NCBI GenBank assembly: GCA_045631905.1
Contig: JAZQVO010000033.1
Location: 1 to 15,294, forward strand
DNA from: HGM04593 sp045631905
GTDB taxonomy: Bacteria; Bacteroidota; Bacteroidia; Bacteroidales; Bacteroidaceae
Direction of reading: 5' to 3'
DNA length: 15,294 nt
Within the stretch, counting starts at the first letter, position 1; every line of letters begins with the position of its first letter. This document shows positions 1-7,262 of this stretch, one piece after another. The notes below the pieces were generated by a model, which worked only from the letters and a program-made list of their open reading frames with translations, had not been told where the DNA came from and made no database searches. The position numbers and the translations under genes were made by a program.

Positions 1-1789
1 TGGGTGATGCTATGTTGAACGGTTCGCCTGCCAACGAATAGATTTGCTCCTCTATTTCGTTGAGTCTTTTGCTGAACAGTGCAGATGTATCCTTTAAAGA
101 TGTGGTATCTATGCGTGCTCCGTTACGTTCCATGTATGCAAGTACAGGAACGAGTGGCATCTCAATGTTATAGAAAAGATTTTCCAGCTCCTCTTTCTCG
201 ATCTCCTTTTCTAATATGTTCTTCAGTTTTAGAGTTACATCGGCATCCTCGCAGGCATAGTCGCATACAAGGGTGGGGGAGACGTTGCGCATATTCTTTT
301 GACCACGTCCCTTCTCTCCAATGAGTTCTTCAATCTTTATAGTTTCGTAACCAAGATATATCTCGGCAAGATAATCCATTCCGTGGAAAAGTTCGGGTTG
401 CAGGATGTAGTGTGCTATCATGGTGTCGAAAAGTTTTCCGCGCACCTCAATTCCATAGTTGGCAAGAACAGTGATGTCGTACTTCAAATTCTGGCCGACC
501 TTCTCTATCTCCTCGTTTTCGAAAATCTCCCTCAATATTTCCAGACGACTCAACACCTTCTCTCTTTCGGCAGGCATTGTTATATAAAATGCCTCATTCT
601 CCTTTACAGAGAAGCTGATACCCACCAATTCGGCATGAAGGGCCACTGTACTTGTGGTTTCTGTATCAAAGCACACTGTTTTGTAATTTTTCAGTGCATT
701 TGTTAAAGAGGCTATATCTTCCTCTGTTTCAATGAGTTTGTATGTGTGACGGGTGTCTTTTAACGTCAAATGGCTCGATTTTTTTTCTTCGCCCGTATCT
801 TCGCCCGCAAAAAAATCAAAGAGAGAGCCTTGGAGAGAGTCCTGTTTTGTGTTTTTTTTGTTTGATGCCTGAACCGGCTCCTGGGTTGCCGGCGCTTCGT
901 CGAAAAGTGACAGAGCTTGCTGGTTCTTCATTACTCTCTCCTTTAGGGCACGCAATTCATAAAAACTGAAAAGTTTTGAAAGTTCCTCTTCATTGGGTGC
1001 CTCTCTTTTCAAAGAGTCAAGATCGAGTTCGACTGGAACATCTGTCTTGATGGTTGCAAGAAATTTGCTGAAAAGAATTTTTTCTCTGTTCTCCTCGACC
1101 TTTGCTTTGAGTGCTCCTTTCAGTTTGTCGCAGTTGGCGAGCAAGTTCTCTATGCTACCAAATTCGGCAATAAGTTTTTGTGCGGTTTTTTCTCCCACGC
1201 CGGGGCACCCCGGTATGTTATCGCTTGCGTCGCCCATCAAACCCAAGAGGTCTATCACCTGTGTGGTGTTTTCTATTCCGAACTTCTCCTTCACCCTCTC
1301 GACACCCATCTTTTCAAACTCCTTGTCGCCATACTTCGGGCGGTATATAAACACATGCTCCGAAACAAGCTGTCCGTAGTCTTTATCGGGTGTCATCATA
1401 TATGTCAAAATCCCCCTTTTTTCCGCCTGTTTTGCAAGTGTTCCTATAACATCATCGGCCTCGTATCCTGCTACCTCGAACACAGGTATGTTGTATGCTT
1501 TCAGTATCTCTTTTATAACAGGTACCGAGGCTCTGATATCTTCGGGTGTCTCTTCGCGCTGTGCTTTGTATGCCTCGAAGGCTTCGTGGCGAAAGGTTTT
1601 TCCTTTGGGGTCGAACGCAACACCTATGTGTGTGGGGTTTTCTTTTTTCAGCACATCTTCGAGTGTGTTCACAAAGCCCAAAAGTGCCGATGTATTGAAC
1701 CCTTTTGAGTTTATTCTCGGGTTCTTTATAAATGCGTAATAAGCGCGGTATATGAGCGCGTATGCGTCGAGCAAAAAGAGTTTTTTCAT
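1..1789 (-). CDS. polA: DNA polymerase I, N-terminal part (gene runs off the left edge)
   Basis: Pol I fills gaps in repair and removes Okazaki-fragment primers. The first 596 residues are visible; the polymerase domain lies outside the window. The 5' nuclease domain (about 1-260) starts MKKLFLLDAYALIYRAYYAF and carries acidic residues in GYEADD (D112, D113), PDKD (D135, D137) and GDASDN (D187, D190), then a helix-hairpin-helix GVGEKTAQ. A low-complexity linker (about 290-345) follows. The 3'-5' exonuclease domain has all three motifs intact: D375-T-E377, N..YD (D438) and Y511-x3-D515, so proofreading should be active, unlike in Pol I proteins that have lost these residues. The ATG at 1789-1787 is the only sensible start, since the conserved N-terminus begins right there. 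It is transcribed divergently from the polyprenyl synthase gene; I found no convincing -7 box for it. Two clamp-motif-like segments in the linker are described under findings. Confidence 0.97.
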   Translation of the reverse strand, partial: MKKLFLLDAYALIYRAYYAFIKNPRINSKGFNTSALLGFVNTLEDVLKKENPTHIGVAFDPKGKTFRHEAFEAYKAQREETPEDIRASVPVIKEILKAYNIPVFEVAGYEADDVIGTLAKQAEKRGILTYMMTPDKDYGQLVSEHVFIYRPKYGDKEFEKMGVERVKEKFGIENTTQVIDLLGLMGDASDNIPGCPGVGEKTAQKLIAEFGSIENLLANCDKLKGALKAKVEENREKILFSKFLATIKTDVPVELDLDSLKREAPNEEELSKLFSFYELRALKERVMKNQQALSLFDEAPATQEPVQASNKKNTKQDSLQGSLFDFFAGEDTGEEKKSSHLTLKDTRHTYKLIETEEDIASLTNALKNYKTVCFDTETTSTVALHAELVGISFSVKENEAFYITMPAEREKVLSRLEILREIFENEEIEKVGQNLKYDITVLANYGIEVRGKLFDTMIAHYILQPELFHGMDYLAEIYLGYETIKIEELIGEKGRGQKNMRNVSPTLVCDYACEDADVTLKLKNILEKEIEKEELENLFYNIEMPLVPVLAYMERNGARIDTTSLKDTSALFSKRLNEIEEQIYSLAGEPFNIASP

Positions 1790-2048
1790 ATATATAATTT
1801 GCCAGGTGGTTTTTAATTAGTGAGCGTTTAAATTACAAATAATAAGCCGTATGTTTCGCTGTTTTTTATATGTTCGAGAATCTTTGTTTCTGCTCTATAA
1901 AAAACATGACGATATAATTTAAAACAGCTTCTAAATGTAACCGAATGTAAAAATACAAAATTTATACCACTATGCACATTCTTTTTTATTACTTTTGTGG
2001 AGTAGATGTCAAAAGTTAGTAACATCGCAACATTATTATTATTTGAAC
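1790..2048. other. AT-rich divergent intergenic region between polA and the polyprenyl synthase gene
   Basis: These 259 bases are AT-rich and hold no credible gene. A 65-codon minus-strand frame here has no recognisable motif. On the plus strand a TAnnTTTG box is present near the right end (separate entry). On the minus strand, towards polA, the nearest candidates are imperfect: TTATTTG around 1837-1843 lacks one spacer base of the consensus. The polA promoter is therefore unassigned. Confidence 0.6.
1990..1997 (+). promoter_or_regulatory. Bacteroidota -7 promoter element TACTTTTG upstream of the polyprenyl synthase gene
   Basis: TACTTTTG fits the TAnnTTTG -7 consensus used by the primary sigma factor of Bacteroides relatives. 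It lies about 50 bases before the ATG at 2049, a plausible leader length. I see no clear TTTG -33 element at the usual distance, so the assignment rests on the -7 box alone. Confidence 0.5.
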
Positions 2049-3023
2049 ATGGATTTATTGTCTGTCATACAAGCACCGATAAAAGAGGAATTAAACACCT
2101 TTAAAGAGTATTTTGCCGCCCAGTTTGGTAGCGATGTACCCTTGCTCAACAAGGCTTTGGAGGGGGTATCTTCTTCTGTTGGTAAGATTATGCGCCCCAT
2201 GCTCTTGTTGCTCATTGCAAAGAGTTGTGGTGGTGTAAATGAGGGAGCCTACCCGGCAGCCTCGGCTTTGGAGTTGTTGCACACGGCAAGTCTTTTGCAC
2301 GACGATGTGGTGGACGAGAGTGATATGCGTCGAGGTAAGCCTTCGCTTAACGCTCTCTTTGGTAACCGTGTTGCCATACTCACAGGCGATTATCTTTTTT
2401 CCATGGCTTTGAGCAATGCCTCAAAAACAAAAAATATCGAAGTAATCGAGCAATTATCCTCTTTGGGTAAGGCTCTCTCGGGTGGTGAACTTTTGCAGTT
2501 GCAGACACAAAAAGCATCTTCATACGACGAGGATACCTACTTCGATATTATTAAAAACAAGACGGCTTCGCTTTTTGCGACATGTGCCTATATAGGTGCT
2601 TTGTCGTCGGGCGCAGATACCAAGCTTGCCGGCAACATGCAACGGTTGGGCGAGCTTATGGGCCTCTGTTTTCAGCTTAAAGACGATATATTCGACTATT
2701 ACTCTTCAAACATAGGAAAGCCCACTGGCAGCGACATGCGTGAGGGTAAAATTACGCTCCCTGCATTATATGTGTTGCATAATTCCCCTCTGCCTCGTGT
2801 TGCCGAGATAAAGGATAAACTTTATTCGGGGAAAGAGCTCGATGAAAAGGATATTGAGACACTCATAGATGTATCGGTGAAAGAGGGTGGTGTGGAGTAT
2901 GCCATGAACAAGATATATGCTCTGCGCGACGAGGCTATGTTGCTTTTGCCGGCATCGCTTTCGCCCGAGTGTAAAGAGGCTTTCGAGGCATATTTCGATT
3001 ATGTGATACAGCGCGATAAGTAG
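2049..3023 (+). CDS. Long-chain trans-polyprenyl diphosphate synthase (octaprenyl/solanesyl type)
   Basis: This cytosolic enzyme adds isopentenyl diphosphate units to an allylic primer to build the prenyl chain, probably for menaquinone. The 324-residue protein has the usual family length. The first aspartate-rich motif is D85-D-V-V-D89 in LLHDDVVDESDMRRGK and the second is D212-D-I-F-D216 in FQLKDDIFDY. GDYLFS, GGELLQLQ and GKPTGSD are also present. The residue five before the first motif is Ala, not a bulky aromatic, which in this family goes with long products; the exact length cannot be read off. The longest open frame begins at 1995 with a TTG, but that codon overlaps the predicted -7 box. 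The ATG at 2049, preceded by an A/T-rich stretch, is the better start and gives MDLLSVIQAP. The gene is monocistronic and ends at the shared hairpin. Geranylgeranyl diphosphate synthase is a less likely alternative. Confidence 0.92.
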   Translation: MDLLSVIQAPIKEELNTFKEYFAAQFGSDVPLLNKALEGVSSSVGKIMRPMLLLLIAKSCGGVNEGAYPAASALELLHTASLLHDDVVDESDMRRGKPSLNALFGNRVAILTGDYLFSMALSNASKTKNIEVIEQLSSLGKALSGGELLQLQTQKASSYDEDTYFDIIKNKTASLFATCAYIGALSSGADTKLAGNMQRLGELMGLCFQLKDDIFDYYSSNIGKPTGSDMREGKITLPALYVLHNSPLPRVAEIKDKLYSGKELDEKDIETLIDVSVKEGGVEYAMNKIYALRDEAMLLLPASLSPECKEAFEAYFDYVIQRDK

Positions 3024-3048
3024 TATCGGCCACTATGCCTGAATAGAT

Positions 3049-3090
3049 AAAAAAAGAGGGTGACTTCACACAGAGTCACCCTCTTTTTTT
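3049..3090. terminator. Bidirectional rho-independent terminator between convergent genes
   Basis: A perfect 17-bp inverted repeat (3049-3065 and 3074-3090) has a GC-rich core GAGGGTGACT/AGTCACCCTC and an 8-base loop. The outer part is an A-run on the left and a T-run on the right, so the hairpin is followed by a U-tract on both strands. It can end the polyprenyl synthase transcript from the left and the deoC transcript from the right. The two stop codons lie only 77 bases apart around it. Confidence 0.9.
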
Positions 3091-3100
3091 TAGTTATGTT

Positions 3101-4039
3101 TTAGAAGAATTTTACCTCCTCGCCCACAATCTCGCTCAAACAGAGGTTTGCGAGTCGGCTGGTGCCAAGGCGGAACAGCTCGTTAGTGAACCATTCTTCG
3201 CCTAAGAGCTCTTTTACGATGGTGTAGTATACAAGTGCATCGTGTACGGTATTAATGCCTCCTGCGGGTTTAAAACCAATCTTACGCCCTGTCTTTTGGT
3301 AGTACTCCTTAATGGTACTGCACATTACATAAGCAGCTTCGGGTGTTGCGGCAGGCGACTCTTTGCCTGTTGATGTTTTTATAAAGTCAGCACCCGAATA
3401 TATCGATAGAATCGAGGCTTTTTTTATGTTTTCGGCTGTTTTCAGTGCGCCTGTTTCGAGAATAACTTTCAAGTGTTTTTCTCCACAAACGTTTTTTAGT
3501 TCCTGAATCTCGTCGCACACACCCTCGTAATCTCCGCTCAGGAATTTACCAACGCTCAACACAATGTCAATCTCTGTTGCGCCATCGTGTACAGCCATGG
3601 CTGTTTCGGCAACCTTTATCTCCTGGAATGTTTGCGACGATGGGAAACCGCCCGAAACGCATGCTATGCCTACGCTCTCAACCTCCAACGATTGGCTTAC
3701 TATTTTGGCGAAATTTGGGTATACGCATATAGCGGCAACATTCTTGAGGTCGGGATATTTTTCGTCGAACTCGTTTACTTTCTCGGTAAATTTAAGCACG
3801 CTCTCTTCGCTATCGGTGCATTTAAGCGTTGTGAGGTCTATGCAGTTGAAAAGGAATTTTTTTACCTCCAAAGTGTTGTTCTCTTCAACCTTCTCCTCTA
3901 TGAGTTTCTTTACTTCGGCTGCAACCTCGGCATCGCTCATGGCGGGGGTGTACTCGCTCAATACAAAGTCGTATTTGCTCTCTTCTTCGGCGTGATAGTG
4001 CTTTTGCTCTCCACAGCCACAGTTACATTTATCGCTCAT
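3101..4039 (-). CDS. deoC: Deoxyribose-phosphate aldolase
   Basis: DeoC cleaves 2-deoxyribose 5-phosphate to glyceraldehyde 3-phosphate and acetaldehyde, the last step of deoxynucleoside breakdown. The 312-residue protein holds the Schiff-base lysine K221 in DFIKTSTGK, the second active-site lysine K257 in GFKPAGG, and D158 in ATEIDIV. The aldolase barrel begins around residue 60. It is longer than the roughly 220-260 residues of the well-studied short forms because of an N-terminal helical region. The first 16 residues (MSDKCNCGCGEQKHYH) are unusual: three Cys and two His in a short stretch. The ATG at 4039-4037 sits three bases after the stop of the MazG-like gene, which supports that start; an internal Met at residue 34 would remove the extension. 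It is the last gene of its operon, just before the shared terminator. Confidence 0.95.
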   Translation of the reverse strand: MSDKCNCGCGEQKHYHAEEESKYDFVLSEYTPAMSDAEVAAEVKKLIEEKVEENNTLEVKKFLFNCIDLTTLKCTDSEESVLKFTEKVNEFDEKYPDLKNVAAICVYPNFAKIVSQSLEVESVGIACVSGGFPSSQTFQEIKVAETAMAVHDGATEIDIVLSVGKFLSGDYEGVCDEIQELKNVCGEKHLKVILETGALKTAENIKKASILSIYSGADFIKTSTGKESPAATPEAAYVMCSTIKEYYQKTGRKIGFKPAGGINTVHDALVYYTIVKELLGEEWFTNELFRLGTSRLANLCLSEIVGEEVKFF

Positions 4040-4042
4040 ACT

Positions 4043-4366
4043 TTATATAAGTTTTGGGTTATTAATATGTCTTTTATTATCTCTTTTACTCTTTTTATCG
4101 AGGTTTTTTTTGAGTGCTTCTGTCAGGTCGGTGCCTGTTTGGTTGGCTATGCATATGAGCACCCAAAGTACGTCGGCAAGCTCGTCGCCAAGGTCGTTTT
4201 TCTCTCCCTCCTTGAACGATTGTTCACCATATTTGCGTGCCATTATGCGTGCTACCTCGCCCACCTCTTCGGCCAGAATAGCTGTGTTTGTCAGCTCGTC
4301 GAAGTAGCGCACTCCATACTCTTTTATCCAGTTGTCCACTGCCTCTTGTGCCTCTTTTATTGTCAT
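4043..4366 (-). CDS. MazG-like nucleotide pyrophosphohydrolase
   Basis: Members of this all-alpha NTP pyrophosphatase superfamily hydrolyse (deoxy)nucleoside triphosphates to monophosphate and pyrophosphate, often cleaning out non-canonical nucleotides. The 107-residue protein is a single-domain form, much shorter than the two-domain E. coli MazG. The magnesium-binding signature is complete: E33-E-x-x-E37 in LAEEVGEVAR and E62-x-x-D65 in GDELADVLW. The tail KRDNKRHINNPKL is typical of small MazG-like proteins of this kind. Its start lies two bases after the dtd stop and its stop three bases before the deoC start, so the three genes are almost certainly co-transcribed. The substrate cannot be deduced; position beside dtd and deoC suggests nucleotide housecleaning. 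Confidence 0.88.
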   Translation of the reverse strand: MTIKEAQEAVDNWIKEYGVRYFDELTNTAILAEEVGEVARIMARKYGEQSFKEGEKNDLGDELADVLWVLICIANQTGTDLTEALKKNLDKKSKRDNKRHINNPKLI

Positions 4367-4368
4367 CT

Positions 4369-4821
4369 CTACTCTTTGTTTTTAGAGTCTATAAATATAG
4401 TAACGGGTCCGTCGTTAATTAGTTCAACTTTCATGTCGGCACCAAATATACCTCTTTTTATCGGTTTGTTTACGGCTATCTCAACCTCTGTGCAAAATTG
4501 CTCGTACAGGGGTACCGATATTTCGGGTTTTGCCGCTTTTATGTACGATGGGCGGTTGCCTTTCTTTGTAGATGCCATAAGGGTAAACTGGCTCACTGCA
4601 AGCACCTCGCCTCCGATGTCGGTTATCGAGAGGTTCATTACTCCGTTTTCATCGTCGAAAAGGCGGATATTTGCAATTTTTTTTGCAAGCCACTCTATAT
4701 CTTCGGTGGTGTCCTCCTCGCATATTCCCACAAAAACAAGCAGTCCTTTTTCAATTTCCGATACGAGTTTGTTTTCGACCGTTACCGATGCTTCTTTTAC
4801 TCTCTGTATAAGTACTCTCAT
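4369..4821 (-). CDS. dtd: D-aminoacyl-tRNA deacylase
   Basis: Dtd hydrolyses D-amino acids (and glycine) wrongly attached to tRNA, a proofreading step after aminoacylation. The 150-residue length matches the family. Both active-site motifs are present: S77-Q-F-T80 in VSQFTLMAST, and the cross-subunit Gly-cisPro motif G138-P139 in NDGPVTIF, which excludes L-amino acids. The N-terminus MRVLIQRVKEASV is the usual one, supporting the ATG at 4821. It leads a tight three-gene unit dtd - mazG-like - deoC (gaps of 2 and 3 bases). It is separated from the uvrC stop by 49 bases that contain a likely internal promoter. Confidence 0.96.
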   Translation of the reverse strand: MRVLIQRVKEASVTVENKLVSEIEKGLLVFVGICEEDTTEDIEWLAKKIANIRLFDDENGVMNLSITDIGGEVLAVSQFTLMASTKKGNRPSYIKAAKPEISVPLYEQFCTEVEIAVNKPIKRGIFGADMKVELINDGPVTIFIDSKNKE

Positions 4822-4850
4822 GGTTCTCTTTTATCGCCTTTTTATATGTG

Positions 4851-4858
4851 CAAAGTTA
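4851..4858 (-). promoter_or_regulatory. Internal -7 promoter element TAACTTTG before dtd
   Basis: On the minus strand TAACTTTG fits the TAnnTTTG consensus exactly. It falls in the 49-base gap between uvrC and dtd and would start a transcript about 20 bases before the dtd ATG. No terminator is visible between uvrC and dtd, so it probably adds a second start for dtd - mazG-like - deoC to read-through from the mnmG promoter. No clear -33 element is seen. Confidence 0.5.
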
Positions 4859-4870
4859 TTATTTTTTCCC

Positions 4871-6688
4871 TTATTTGAGAGCTTTAATTAACATTTCTGC
4901 TTTTGCGGGTCCTATAATTTCTGCAATTTCGCTCTCTGTTGCCTCTTTAATGCGTTTGACACTTTTAAAGTGTTTCAGGAGTGCCTCTTTTGTTTTTTCT
5001 CCTATCCCTTTTATTTCGTCGAGCTCCGACTTTGTTTGTCTTTTGCTTCTCTTCTCTCTGTGGAAGGTTATTGCAAAGCGATGAACCTCGTCCTGTATCT
5101 GTGTCATCAAGCGGAAGAGTGCGCTGTTTTGTTTAAGACCTATGGTTGCTCCCTCTTTTGTAATGAGCTCCGATGTTCTGTGTCGGCCGTCTTTTACAAG
5201 GCCGGCTATGGGGATATTGAGCCCTAACTTCCCCTCTGTGATACTGCGTATGGCCTCCATCTGTCCCTTTCCTCCATCGGCTATGATGAGGCTTGGGAGC
5301 TCGCCTCCCTCCTCAATTATTCTGCTGTATCGTCGTTCTGCAACTTCGCGCATTGAGGCGTAGTCGTCGGGGCCTGTAACTGTTTTTATGTTGTATTTTC
5401 TATAATCTTTTTTCGATGGTTTCAGCTTGCGGAACACTACGCATGCGGCTACGGCATCGCTGCCTTGTATGTTTGAGTTATCGAAACATTCTATTACGAG
5501 GGGTAGTTTTTCGAGGTGTAGCTCGGCCTGAATCTCCTTCATCAAGCGGGTTGCTTTTTGTTCGGGGTTCAGCTTTTCTTCTTGTTTCATGCGGTCGGCT
5601 TTGTACTGTTTTACGTTTAGTTTCGACAGCGAAAGCAGACGTGCTTTGTCGCCTTTTTGGGGTAGGGTGGTGGTCACTCCCTCTATGGGTAGCTCCATGG
5701 GGAAGGGGAGTATTATCTCTCTTGCGTTGCTCTTGAAGCGTTCGCGCATCTCAACAATACCCATGGATAGAATTTCGGCATCGCTCTCGTCGAGCTTTTT
5801 GCGGTACTCTATGGTGAATGCTTGGTTTATGCAACCGTTTGTTATGTGCAGGAAATTTATATAGGCGTTCTTCTCGTCGCTTTCGATAGAGAATACATCT
5901 ACATTATCGACGGTTGAGCTTACGACCTCGCTACGGCTGCGGAAGTTCTCGATAAGTGTGTATCTCTCTTTTATTTTTTGTGCGCTTTCGAACTCCATCT
6001 TTTCGGCTTTCGCTCGCATCTCGCTCATGAGTAACCCTTGCAGAATCTTTATATCTCCCTTCAGAATCGACACAACCTCGGCTATATATTTTGAGTATTC
6101 TTCTTGCGAAATATTCCCTATGCAAGGTGCGCAACAGTTGTGAATTTGATATTCAAGGCATGGTTTAAATTTCCCAGCCCGCACAGCTTCGGGTGTTATT
6201 TTGAGGTTGCAGGTGCGCAGTGGGTAGAGCTCTTTTATGAGTGTGAGCAGTGCGTTTAGTGCACCGGCATTTGTGTAGGGGCCGTAGTATCGGCCGGCTT
6301 TTTTGTCTATTTTGCGTGTCTTGAATATCTTGGGAAAATAGTCGTTGCTGATGCAGATAGATGGGTATGTCTTGTCATCTTTCAGCAGAATATTATAGCG
6401 AGGCTTATGACGCTTTATGAGGTTGTTCTCTAAAAGCAGTGCATCGGCCTCGCTATTTACTACAATGTAGCGTATGTCGGCAATCTTCGAAACCAATAGC
6501 TGTGTCTTTAAAGATTGCTGTTCTTTGTTGAAGTACGAGGATACTCGCCTTTTTAGATTCTTGGCTTTCCCAACATATATGATTACTCCGTTCTCGTCGA
6601 GGTATTGGTAACAGCCGGGCGAGTCGGGGAGGTTGCTCACAATCTCTTTGAGCATCTCCTCCCTTTTTGTCCTCTCCTCTTTTTTCAT
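4871..6688 (-). CDS. uvrC: Excinuclease ABC subunit C
   Basis: UvrC is the nuclease of nucleotide excision repair; recruited by UvrB at a lesion, it cuts on both sides. The 605-residue protein has every expected domain. The N-terminal GIY-YIG nuclease appears as PGCYQYLD..GVIIYVGKAK (about 22-50). A four-cysteine cluster C160, C177, C185, C189 has the spacing of the known UvrC iron-sulfur ligands. The UvrB-binding UVR motif is near 228-250 (MEFESAQKIKERY). The RNase H-like nuclease has D403 (CFDNSN), D471 (IADGGKGQ) and H536 (DEVHRF) in the catalytic positions. Tandem helix-hairpin-helix motifs end the protein (about 556-604, IKGIGEKTKEALL). The ATG at 6688 directly abuts the apt stop codon, implying translational coupling. 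Nothing appears truncated or mutated. Confidence 0.97.
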   Translation of the reverse strand: MKKEERTKREEMLKEIVSNLPDSPGCYQYLDENGVIIYVGKAKNLKRRVSSYFNKEQQSLKTQLLVSKIADIRYIVVNSEADALLLENNLIKRHKPRYNILLKDDKTYPSICISNDYFPKIFKTRKIDKKAGRYYGPYTNAGALNALLTLIKELYPLRTCNLKITPEAVRAGKFKPCLEYQIHNCCAPCIGNISQEEYSKYIAEVVSILKGDIKILQGLLMSEMRAKAEKMEFESAQKIKERYTLIENFRSRSEVVSSTVDNVDVFSIESDEKNAYINFLHITNGCINQAFTIEYRKKLDESDAEILSMGIVEMRERFKSNAREIILPFPMELPIEGVTTTLPQKGDKARLLSLSKLNVKQYKADRMKQEEKLNPEQKATRLMKEIQAELHLEKLPLVIECFDNSNIQGSDAVAACVVFRKLKPSKKDYRKYNIKTVTGPDDYASMREVAERRYSRIIEEGGELPSLIIADGGKGQMEAIRSITEGKLGLNIPIAGLVKDGRHRTSELITKEGATIGLKQNSALFRLMTQIQDEVHRFAITFHREKRSKRQTKSELDEIKGIGEKTKEALLKHFKSVKRIKEATESEIAEIIGPAKAEMLIKALK

Positions 6689-7222
6689 TTATTTCCCTTC
6701 GAGTGTTATTAAACAATCAATCTCGGCTTCGGCGGGGAAAATTTCGCGTCCTTTCAAACCCTCTAACTCTATGATGAAGTTTATCATCACCTTTTTGGGG
6801 TTGAGCTTTTTTACAAGGTTGTATGCGGCAAGCATTGTTCCGCCGGTAGCCAAGAGGTCGTCGTGAATAAGCACCACATCGTTCTCGTCTATCGCGTCTT
6901 TGTGTATCTCTATGGTGTCGCGGCCATACTCTTTTCCGTAGCTTTCGCTGATGGTTTCGGCAGGTAATTTACCGGGCTTGCGTATGGGCACAAAGCCTGC
7001 GTTAAGTTTAACTGCAAGTGCCGACGCCATCACAAAACCGCGCGACTCTATGCCTACTATTTTTGTGATACCGCAATCTTTGTATCTCTCATAAAGAGCG
7101 TGGTCGAGCTCTTGCATGCATTCGGGGTTTTTAAAGAGCGATGTCACGTCTTTAAATTGTATCCCGGGGATAGGGAAATCGGGAATGTTTCTCAGGTTCG
7201 AAAGTAATAATTCTTTGTTCAT
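6689..7222 (-). CDS. apt: Adenine phosphoribosyltransferase
   Basis: Apt converts adenine and PRPP to AMP in purine salvage. The 177-residue protein is of normal length. The PRPP-binding loop is D121-D-L-L-A-T-G-G-T in HDDLLATGGT. The flexible catalytic loop is recognisable as KLPAETISESYGKEYG (about 85-100), and the N-terminus with IPDFPIPGIQFKDVT is characteristic of Apt rather than of xanthine or hypoxanthine enzymes. The stop codon touches the uvrC start with no gap. Upstream, a 40-base gap to mnmG carries a parS site. I see no separate promoter, so expression is probably from the mnmG promoter. Confidence 0.96.
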   Translation of the reverse strand: MNKELLLSNLRNIPDFPIPGIQFKDVTSLFKNPECMQELDHALYERYKDCGITKIVGIESRGFVMASALAVKLNAGFVPIRKPGKLPAETISESYGKEYGRDTIEIHKDAIDENDVVLIHDDLLATGGTMLAAYNLVKKLNPKKVMINFIIELEGLKGREIFPAEAEIDCLITLEGK

Positions 7223-7243
7223 GGCTGTATGTTTTTTTGTTAA

Positions 7244-7259
7244 TGTTTCACGTGGAACA
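7244..7259. promoter_or_regulatory. parS: parS centromere-like site for ParB
   Basis: The 16 bases TGTTTCACGTGGAACA read TGTTCCACGTGAAACA on the other strand, a full match to the widely conserved chromosomal parS consensus TGTTNCACGTGAAACA. Apart from one position in each arm it is a palindrome. It lies in the 40-base gap between the mnmG stop and the apt start. ParB loads at such sites, spreads along DNA and is separated by ParA; in most bacteria parS sites cluster near the replication origin, and in several lineages the parAB genes lie close to mnmG (gidA). No parA or parB gene is in this window. Confidence 0.88.
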
Positions 7260-7262
7260 GTG

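Noticed and set aside
1828..2025. A 65-codon minus-strand open frame in the polA intergenic region
   Set aside because: No motif and AT-driven composition; it overlaps the predicted promoter of the polyprenyl synthase gene. It most likely arises by chance.
4324..4332. TTATCCAGT, similar to a DnaA box
   Set aside because: It is a single imperfect copy inside the mazG-like coding sequence; there is no cluster of boxes, so no origin is claimed.
3587..4891. A 434-codon plus-strand open frame rich in hydrophobic residues, opposite deoC, the mazG-like gene and dtd
   Set aside because: It is antisense to three genes with complete family motifs; the Phe/Leu-rich composition is what the complement of such coding sequence gives, and no domain is recognisable.
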